Of a DNA stretch of 11,500 bases, positions 7,412 through 11,500 are shown one piece after another; positions within the stretch are counted from its first letter, which is position 1; each line of letters opens with the position of its first letter. Location of the stretch: NCBI GenBank assembly GCA_021296375.1, contig JAGWAQ010000041.1, positions 4,064 through 15,563 of the forward strand, written 5' to 3'. The notes beneath the pieces were generated by a model, which saw only the letters and a program-made list of their open reading frames with translations, made no database searches and had not been told where the DNA came from. The stretch comes from Alphaproteobacteria bacterium (GTDB taxonomy: Bacteria; Pseudomonadota; Alphaproteobacteria; Puniceispirillales; UBA1172). The position numbers and the translations under genes are program-made.

Positions 7412-8274
7412 TGGGAAAGGTCAGCCGCCAGATCATCGCGATCAAGGGCGAAAGCGACATTGGCTTGCAGAAAGCCGAGCTTTGAGCCGCAGTCAAAACG
7501 CGTGCCGCTGAAGGTCATGCCATGGAACGGCACTTCGCCAATGCGGCGGGCGAGGCTGTCGGTCAATTGAATTTCACCACCGGCGCCACGTTCCATGCGC
7601 GACAATTCACTGAAGACGCCAGGCTCGATGATGTAGCGCCCGACAACCGCCAGCCGTGAGGGCGCGTCTTCCGGCTTGGGCTTTTCCACCAGTCCGTTGA
7701 CTTCAGTCAGGGGGCCATGGCTGTCCCCGGGGGTAATGATGCCGTAGGAAGAGGTGTCGTTGAGCGGCACTTCCATGGCCGCCACCATATTGCCGCCATG
7801 GGCAGACCAGGCGTCGACCATTTCCCCGAGGCAGTTTTTCTTGCCGGCGGCAGCTTTGATGAGATCATCAGCCAGCAGAACGGCGACAGGTTCATCGGCC
7901 ACAATATGGCGGGCGCACCAGACCGCGTGGCCCAGCCCGGCGGGTTCCTGCTGGCGGATATAGGCCACCGACCCCGGCTGATGCATCATGTCACGGACCA
8001 GCGCCAGGGCTTCGGTTTTGCTGCGGCTTTCGAGGGTTTGTTCAAGTTCCATGGAATGATCAAAGTGATCTTCGATGGCTGATTTGCCGCGCCCCGTGAC
8101 AAAAATAAACTCTTCCACCCCGGCTTCCGCGGCTTCTTCCACGGCGTATTGGATGAGCGGTTTATCCACCACCGGCAGCATTTCTTTCGGCATGGATTTG
8201 GTGGCGGGAAGAAAGCGTGTGCCAAGGCCACCAACAGGGAAAATGGCTTTTTTAATCGGAGAAGATGAATGCAT
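7387..8274 (-). CDS. galU: UTP--glucose-1-phosphate uridylyltransferase
   Basis: Makes UDP-glucose from UTP and glucose-1-phosphate, the entry point to all UDP-hexoses made by its neighbours. The 295 residues are typical of bacterial GalU. The nucleotide-binding signature starts at GGLGTRFLPATKSMPKEMLP (15-34) and continues through VVDKP (35-39). Further marks are QYAVEEA (42-48), FVTGRGK (58-64), PAGLGHAV (111-118), LLADD (133-137, metal-binding aspartate), SYGII (176-180), VEKP (196-199), GRYI (212-215), GGEIQLTD (232-239) and FDCGSKLGF (260-268). It is the first gene of the minus-strand galU-mutase-galE operon, with a good promoter about 20 bases upstream of the ATG. The ribosome-binding site (GGAC) is weak. 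RfbA-type thymidylyltransferases share the fold, but the residue pattern and the lack of dTDP-rhamnose genes favour GalU. Confidence 0.96.
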   Translation of the reverse strand: MHSSSPIKKAIFPVGGLGTRFLPATKSMPKEMLPVVDKPLIQYAVEEAAEAGVEEFIFVTGRGKSAIEDHFDHSMELEQTLESRSKTEALALVRDMMHQPGSVAYIRQQEPAGLGHAVWCARHIVADEPVAVLLADDLIKAAAGKKNCLGEMVDAWSAHGGNMVAAMEVPLNDTSSYGIITPGDSHGPLTEVNGLVEKPKPEDAPSRLAVVGRYIIEPGVFSELSRMERGAGGEIQLTDSLARRIGEVPFHGMTFSGTRFDCGSKLGFLQANVAFALDRDDLAADLSQWMKDQNL

Positions 8275-8300
8275 GTGGACCGTCCAGTAAAGATGCCAGA

Positions 8301-8329
8301 ACTATATAATAATGTGACCGATAAGCCAA
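8301..8329 (-). promoter_or_regulatory. promoter of the galU operon
   Basis: On the minus strand TTGGCT (8324-8329) lies exactly 17 bases from TATAGT (8301-8306), matching sigma70 boxes 4/6 and 5/6. Transcription would start near 8294, about 20 bases before the galU ATG. It is interleaved with the opposing gmhA promoter. Confidence 0.55.
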
Positions 8330-8341
8330 TTATGATATAAG
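8314..8341 (+). promoter_or_regulatory. promoter of gmhA
   Basis: GTGACC (8314-8319) and TATAAG (8336-8341) are 16 bases apart, matching sigma70 boxes 4/6 and 5/6. The predicted start near 8348 leaves a leader of about 27 bases that keeps the TGAGGA ribosome-binding site. The galU -35 box lies between these two boxes on the other strand. Confidence 0.5.
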
Positions 8342-8360
8342 GCCTTTAATCGATAATCCT

Positions 8361-8366
8361 TGAGGA
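8361..8366 (+). promoter_or_regulatory. ribosome-binding site of gmhA
   Basis: TGAGGA lies 8 bases before the ATG at 8375. It rules out the TTG at 8360, which overlaps the site, as the start. Confidence 0.65.
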
Positions 8367-8374
8367 CGGCTTTC

Positions 8375-8953
8375 ATGGCGGCATCCAGTATCCAGGCCCA
8401 TTTGTTGACTTCAGCTGAGGTCAAAACCGCAACCGCCAACGAATGCGCGGCGGCCGCCGCAACCGCCGCCGAAACCATCGCCACCGCGTTGCAACATGGC
8501 GGCAAATTGCTGCTTTGCGGCAATGGCGGTTCGGCAGGGGATTGCCAGCATATCGCGGCGGAATTTGTCGCCACCCTTGACCATCGCCGCCCGCGCAAGG
8601 GGTTGCGTGCCCTCGCCTTGACCACCGACAGTTCATTCATCACGGCCTACAGCAATGATTTCGGGTTTGACGGAATTTTCGCGCGGCAAGTGGAAACACT
8701 GGCGGATCAGGGTGATGTGCTGATCGGCCTGTCGACCAGCGGCAATTCAGGCAATGTGCTGGCGGCCTTTGCGGCGGCCCGCGATCGTGGGGTGACCACC
8801 ATTGCCATGACCGGCGCCAGTGGCGGCAAAATGGCAGATGCGGCAGATCTCTTGATCGCCGTGCCGTCGTCGGAAACGCCGCTTGTTCAGGAAGCGCATA
8901 TTGCCCTTGGCCATGCCATCACGGCAGAGGTGGAAACCCTCTTGGGGCATTAA
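8375..8953 (+). CDS. gmhA: D-sedoheptulose 7-phosphate isomerase (phosphoheptose isomerase)
   Basis: Converts sedoheptulose-7-phosphate to glycero-manno-heptose-7-phosphate, the first step to nucleotide-activated heptose for LPS core or S-layer/capsule glycans. The 192 residues form one SIS domain, the normal GmhA length. LLLCGNGGSAGDCQHIAAEF (45-64) is the signature; H59 and E63 match zinc ligands and Q172 and H180 in VQEAHIALGH (171-180) match the other two. LSTSGNSGNVL (119-129) binds the sugar phosphate. The N-terminal helix (about 13-40) is alanine-rich. The start is the ATG at 8375, placed by TGAGGA upstream. It is transcribed away from galU and alone on its strand. GmhB, HldE/HddA and heptosyltransferase genes are not in the window, so the pathway must be completed elsewhere. 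DiaA, a DnaA-binding relative, shares the fold, but the complete metal site argues for isomerase activity. Confidence 0.9.
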   Translation: MAASSIQAHLLTSAEVKTATANECAAAAATAAETIATALQHGGKLLLCGNGGSAGDCQHIAAEFVATLDHRRPRKGLRALALTTDSSFITAYSNDFGFDGIFARQVETLADQGDVLIGLSTSGNSGNVLAAFAAARDRGVTTIAMTGASGGKMADAADLLIAVPSSETPLVQEAHIALGHAITAEVETLLGH

Positions 8954-9009
8954 CTTGGGGTCATTGACCTGGGGTCATTGACCTGGGGGCATTAACTTGG
9001 GGGCATTGA
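8941..9009. repeat. 14-bp tandem repeat carrying the gmhA stop codon
   Basis: Five head-to-tail units of consensus C(T/C)TGGGG(T/G)CATT(G/A)A: 8941-8953 (13 bases), 8954-8967, 8968-8981, 8982-8995 and 8996-9009 (14 bases each). The first unit is the last 13 bases of gmhA, including its TAA; every later unit ends in TAA or TGA. Within the array GGTCATTGACC occurs at 8959-8969 and 8973-8983. The two can pair as an 11-base stem with one central T-T mismatch and a 3-base loop, so the transcript's 3' end may be structured although no T-tract follows. Confidence 0.9.
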
Positions 9010-9034
9010 CGCTATTTCATTGCCGATCCTGCGG

Positions 9035-10042
9035 TTAATTGTAGAATTTCCGGTACCAGTCGACAAATTTAGGCACGCCTTCTTCAATCACTGTTGAGGG
9101 GGTGAAGCCTGTTGCCGTTTTAAGGGCGGTGATATCGGCGGCGGTTTTCACCACATCCCCGGCCTGCATGGGCTTGTAGTCGCGAATGGCTTTTTGCCCG
9201 AGACTGTCTTCCAGCACATTGATGAAATGCTCAAGCTCCGTCGGGGTGTTGTTGCCGATGTTGTAGATCCGCCACGGCGCCAGGCTGGTGGCGGGGTCAG
9301 GGGCGTTCGGGTTCCAGTCGGGGTTAGGTGACGCCGGCTGTGTTGCCACGGCCAGAATACCGCGCACAATATCATCGATATAGGTGAAATCGCGCTGCAT
9401 CTTGCCGTTGTTGAAGACCGGGATCGGCTCCCCTGCCAGAATCTTTTGGGTGAAGCTGAAATACGCCATGTCCGGCCGCCCCCATGGCCCGTAAACAGTG
9501 AAGAACCGCAAGCCTGTCACCGGCAAGCGGTAGAGATGGGCATAGGAATGGGCGAGCGCCTCATTGGCTTTTTTGGTGGCGGCATAAAGGCTGACGGGGT
9601 GGTCGACGGTGTCATCCTCGCTGAACGGGTAGGTGTGGTTGGCGCCGTAAACCGATGACGACGACGCGTAGACCAGATGTTCAACCGCGTTGTGGCGGCA
9701 GCCTTCCAGCACCGTCATGAACCCCGCCAGGTTGCTGTCGAGATATGCCATGGGGTTGTCGATGGAATAACGAACACCGGCCTGCGCCGCCAGGTGAATG
9801 ACGACATGCGGCTTGACCTTGCCAAACAGCTCGGCGATTGCCGGCCGGTCAGCGAGATCAGCGGCATGGAGTTCAACCCCTTTGTCCTTCAGCAGGTCAA
9901 ACCGCGCCTGTTTAAGCCTGGGGTCGTAATAGGTGTTGAGGTTATCCACCCCCACCACACGATGGCCAGCGGCAAGCAATGAAATTGCGGTGTGAAAGCC
10001 GATGAAGCCCGCGACACCAGTAATGAAATACGTCTTGTCCAT
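9035..10042 (-). CDS. lspL: UDP-glucuronate 4-epimerase (LspL/CapI type)
   Basis: Most likely interconverts UDP-glucuronate and UDP-galacturonate. The 335 residues form an NAD-dependent extended SDR with TGVAGFIGFH (8-17), the clade-typical VDNLNTYYDPRLKQARFDLL (32-51), HLAAQAGVRYS (83-93), ASSSSVYG (126-133) and the catalytic pair Y153/K157 in YAATKK. RFFTVYGPWGRPDMA (179-193) and QRDFTYIDDIV (216-226) follow, and the end WYRKFYN is typical of CapI/LspL/WbnF proteins. Divergence from ugd, which makes UDP-glucuronate, strongly supports this substrate. No good ribosome-binding site precedes the ATG; the 11 bases covering the start are a near-perfect duplicate of the 11 before them. The gene converges on gmhA with 81 bases between stops. 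A related UDP-hexose 4-epimerase activity is the main alternative. Confidence 0.9.
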   Translation of the reverse strand: MDKTYFITGVAGFIGFHTAISLLAAGHRVVGVDNLNTYYDPRLKQARFDLLKDKGVELHAADLADRPAIAELFGKVKPHVVIHLAAQAGVRYSIDNPMAYLDSNLAGFMTVLEGCRHNAVEHLVYASSSSVYGANHTYPFSEDDTVDHPVSLYAATKKANEALAHSYAHLYRLPVTGLRFFTVYGPWGRPDMAYFSFTQKILAGEPIPVFNNGKMQRDFTYIDDIVRGILAVATQPASPNPDWNPNAPDPATSLAPWRIYNIGNNTPTELEHFINVLEDSLGQKAIRDYKPMQAGDVVKTAADITALKTATGFTPSTVIEEGVPKFVDWYRKFYN

Positions 10043-10053
10043 GTCTTGTCTAT
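10032..10053. repeat. 11-bp tandem duplication at the epimerase start
   Basis: GTCTTGTCCAT (10032-10042) and GTCTTGTCTAT (10043-10053) are adjacent and match at 10 of 11 bases. On the coding strand this reads ATAGACAAGAC then ATGGACAAGAC, so the second copy supplies the start codon and first codons while the first occupies the place of the ribosome-binding site. Confidence 0.8.
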
Positions 10054-10080
10054 ATCGGAAAGACGGCGGTGATCCTAGTT

Positions 10081-10094
10081 TTTAATCGATTAAA
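10081..10094. promoter_or_regulatory. 14-bp palindrome in the ugd/epimerase intergenic region
   Basis: TTTAATCGATTAAA is a perfect inverted repeat with no spacer, 38 bases upstream of the epimerase start. Its first ten bases recur at 8345-8354 in the gmhA/galU intergenic region. It may be a protein-binding site; AT-rich palindromes of this length also arise by chance. Confidence 0.4.
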
Positions 10095-10108
10095 TTCATG
10101 GCAAGATG

Positions 10109-10154
10109 TGTCAAAATACCTTAAAAAAGAGATGTTATTTTGACATGTCAAAAT
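10109..10154. promoter_or_regulatory. candidate operator: 18-bp palindrome plus half-site
   Basis: ATTTTGACATGTCAAAAT at 10137-10154 is a perfect 18-base palindrome. A third copy of the half-site, TGTCAAAATA, lies at 10109-10118 and is the inverse of TATTTTGACA at 10136-10145, with 17 bases between. The block sits in the 133-base gap between the divergent epimerase and ugd genes, 21 bases before the ugd ATG. It contains perfect TTGACA hexamers on both strands, but no good -10 box lies 16-18 bases from them. A dimeric repressor or activator controlling both genes is the simplest reading. I cannot name the regulator. Confidence 0.6.
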
Positions 10155-10163
10155 CATCGTATT

Positions 10164-10168
10164 AAGGA
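10164..10168 (+). promoter_or_regulatory. ribosome-binding site of ugd
   Basis: AAGGA lies 7 bases before the ATG at 10176. It fixes this start rather than the TTG at 10140, which lies inside the palindrome and would add 12 residues ahead of the conserved MNITVIGSGYVG. Confidence 0.75.
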
Positions 10169-10175
10169 TTTCACC

Positions 10176-11489
10176 ATGAACATTACGGTTATCGGCTCAG
10201 GTTACGTGGGGCTTGTTTCAGGCGCCTGTTTCTCGGAATTCGGGTTTAACGTCACTTGCGTTGATAAAGACGCCGATAAAATCGCCCGCCTGAAAGGGGG
10301 CGAGATTCCGATTTATGAGCCGGGGCTGGATGACCTGGTCGAGCGCAACATGGCGGCGGGGCGGCTGAGTTTTTCAACCGATCTGGCGGCCCCCGTGGCG
10401 GCGGCGGACGCGGTGTTTATTGCTGTTGGCACCCCGACGCGGCGCGGCGATGGCCATGCGGATTTATCCTATGTTTATGCCGCCAGCGAAGAGGTCGCCC
10501 GGCATCTGTCGGGCTATACCGTGATCGTGACGAAATCGACCGTCCCTGTTGGCACCGGGCGTGAGGTTGAGGGGATTGTTCGCAAAACCAACCCCGCGGC
10601 TGAAGTCGATGTCGCCTCAAACCCTGAATTTCTGCGCGAAGGTTCCGCCATTAATGATTTCATGCGGCCCGACCGTGTTGTGGTGGGGACAGAAAATGAA
10701 CGCGCCCGTGAGGTGATGCGCGCGCTTTACCGGCCGTTGTTCTTGCGCGAAACGCCGATCCTGTTCACGACGCTTGAAACCTCGGAGCTGATCAAATACG
10801 CCTCGAACGCGTTTCTGGCGGTGAAAATTTCCTACATTAACCAGATGGCCGACCTGTGCGAAGTGCTGGGGGCGAATGTCCATGATGTCGCCAAAGGCAT
10901 GGGGCTGGACAAGCGCATCGGGCCGAAATTCCTGCACCCCGGGCCGGGCTATGGCGGCTCCTGCTTCCCGAAAGACACGCTGGCATTGGTCAAGACGGCG
11001 GAAGACGCCGGCCGTGACGTCACCATTGTCAATGACGTCGTGCGCTATAACGCCGAGCGCAAAATCGCCATGGCGGATCGCGTCATCGCGGCGGGGGGCG
11101 GTGATGTCAGGGGCAAGACGATTGCCGTATTGGGGCTGGCCTTCAAGCCTGAAACCGATGATATGCGTGACAGCCCGGCGCTCGATATCCTGCCGCGACT
11201 GGCGGCGCAAGGCGCGGTGATCAAAGCCTATGACCCCGCCGCCATGGACCAGGCGAAACCGCTTCTGCCAGAAGCGGTGCAGTTCCAGGCCAGCGCCATG
11301 GATTGCCTTGATGGCGCCGACATCACGGTGGTGATCACCGAATGGAATGAATTCCGCGCCCTGACGCCGGCCGTCATCAAAGCCGCCATGGCGGGGGACG
11401 CGGTGGTGGACCTGCGCAATATCTTTGACCCCGCGGCGGTGCTGGCGGCAGGGCTGAGCTACCAGAATATCGGCCGCGCCGGGATGTAA
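10176..11489 (+). CDS. ugd: UDP-glucose 6-dehydrogenase
   Basis: Oxidises UDP-glucose to UDP-glucuronate with two NAD. The 437 residues match the usual length. The N-terminal Rossmann motif is GSGYVGL (8-14), then VDKDADKI (29-36), GGEIPIYEPGLDDLV (41-55), VGTPTRRGDGHADLSYV (84-100), TKSTVPVGTG (119-128) and NPEFLREGSA (149-158, including catalytic E154). The helix with ETSELIKYASNAFLA (201-215, K207) and the catalytic cysteine in GGSCFPKD (260-267, C263, D267) follow. The C-terminal UDP-binding domain has LGLAFKPETDDMRDSP (319-334) and ends with VDLRNIFDP (411-419). It turns GalU's product into the substrate of the divergently transcribed epimerase. GDP-mannose dehydrogenases are related, but the motifs and context favour UDP-glucose. 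Eleven bases follow the TAA in the window, so downstream linkage is unseen. Confidence 0.96.
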   Translation: MNITVIGSGYVGLVSGACFSEFGFNVTCVDKDADKIARLKGGEIPIYEPGLDDLVERNMAAGRLSFSTDLAAPVAAADAVFIAVGTPTRRGDGHADLSYVYAASEEVARHLSGYTVIVTKSTVPVGTGREVEGIVRKTNPAAEVDVASNPEFLREGSAINDFMRPDRVVVGTENERAREVMRALYRPLFLRETPILFTTLETSELIKYASNAFLAVKISYINQMADLCEVLGANVHDVAKGMGLDKRIGPKFLHPGPGYGGSCFPKDTLALVKTAEDAGRDVTIVNDVVRYNAERKIAMADRVIAAGGGDVRGKTIAVLGLAFKPETDDMRDSPALDILPRLAAQGAVIKAYDPAAMDQAKPLLPEAVQFQASAMDCLDGADITVVITEWNEFRALTPAVIKAAMAGDAVVDLRNIFDPAAVLAAGLSYQNIGRAGM

Positions 11490-11500
11490 GGGGCGGGGTG

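Noticed and set aside
8360..8374. TTG at 8360 as the gmhA start
   Set aside because: The TTG overlaps the TGAGGA ribosome-binding site that serves the ATG at 8375.
8941..9009. Tandem array as a CRISPR
   Set aside because: Units are 14 bases and contiguous, with no spacers and no cas genes.
10081..10094. TTAATCGATTAA as a CtrA box
   Set aside because: The known CtrA site is TTAA-N7-TTAA; here the two TTAA are only four bases apart.
10140..10168. TTGACA at 10140-10145 as the -35 box of ugd
   Set aside because: At 17-base spacing the -10 would be TAAGGA inside the ribosome-binding site, and the transcript would start at about the ATG, losing that site.
10140..10175. TTG at 10140 as the ugd start
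   Set aside because: It would start inside the palindrome and lacks an upstream ribosome-binding site. The ATG at 10176 has AAGGA at ideal spacing and begins at the conserved Rossmann strand.
10617..11210. 197-codon open frame on the minus strand opposite ugd
   Set aside because: Covers the conserved ugd catalytic region in antisense, with no motif of its own.

Overview
The window is a stretch of bacterial chromosome, moderately GC-rich and densely packed with genes. The protein families suggest an alphaproteobacterium: an ExoB-sized GalE, an LspL/CapI-type epimerase, an AlgC-type mutase and malate synthase G. That placement is inference from family resemblance, not from a marker gene. I see no rRNA, tRNA, insertion sequence, CRISPR array or phage gene, and no stretch over 300 bases lacks a gene.

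Layout from left to right: the last codons of an unidentified + strand gene (1-75); a convergent UMF1-type major facilitator transporter (minus); a divergent intergenic region; a membrane-bound polyprenyl-phosphate hexose-1-phosphate transferase (plus), which primes polysaccharide repeat units; malate synthase G, glcB (minus), whose stop codon abuts that of the transferase; then galE, an AlgC-type phosphomannomutase/phosphoglucomutase and galU, which form a tight minus-strand operon transcribed galU > mutase > galE and possibly on into glcB. After a 100-bp divergent promoter region come gmhA (plus), a 14-bp tandem repeat at its 3' end, a UDP-glucuronate 4-epimerase (minus), a 133-bp divergent regulatory region with a perfect 18-bp palindrome, and UDP-glucose 6-dehydrogenase, ugd (plus).

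Most of the genes form one metabolic unit. The mutase makes glucose-1-phosphate (and/or mannose-1-phosphate), GalU makes UDP-glucose, GalE makes UDP-galactose, Ugd makes UDP-glucuronate and the LspL-type epimerase makes UDP-galacturonate. GmhA opens the heptose branch, and the sugar transferase loads the first sugar phosphate on the lipid carrier. This is a precursor and priming locus for exopolysaccharide, capsule or LPS. The polymerase, flippase and specific glycosyltransferases are not in the window. Malate synthase G and the transporter are not obviously part of it.

I found no convincing undescribed system. The gene content is ordinary. The points worth a second look are non-coding: the palindrome with an extra half-site between ugd and the epimerase gene, the tandem repeat carrying gmhA's stop codon, a terminator hairpin laid over two abutting stop codons, interleaved divergent promoters between galU and gmhA, and an 11-bp duplication across a start codon.
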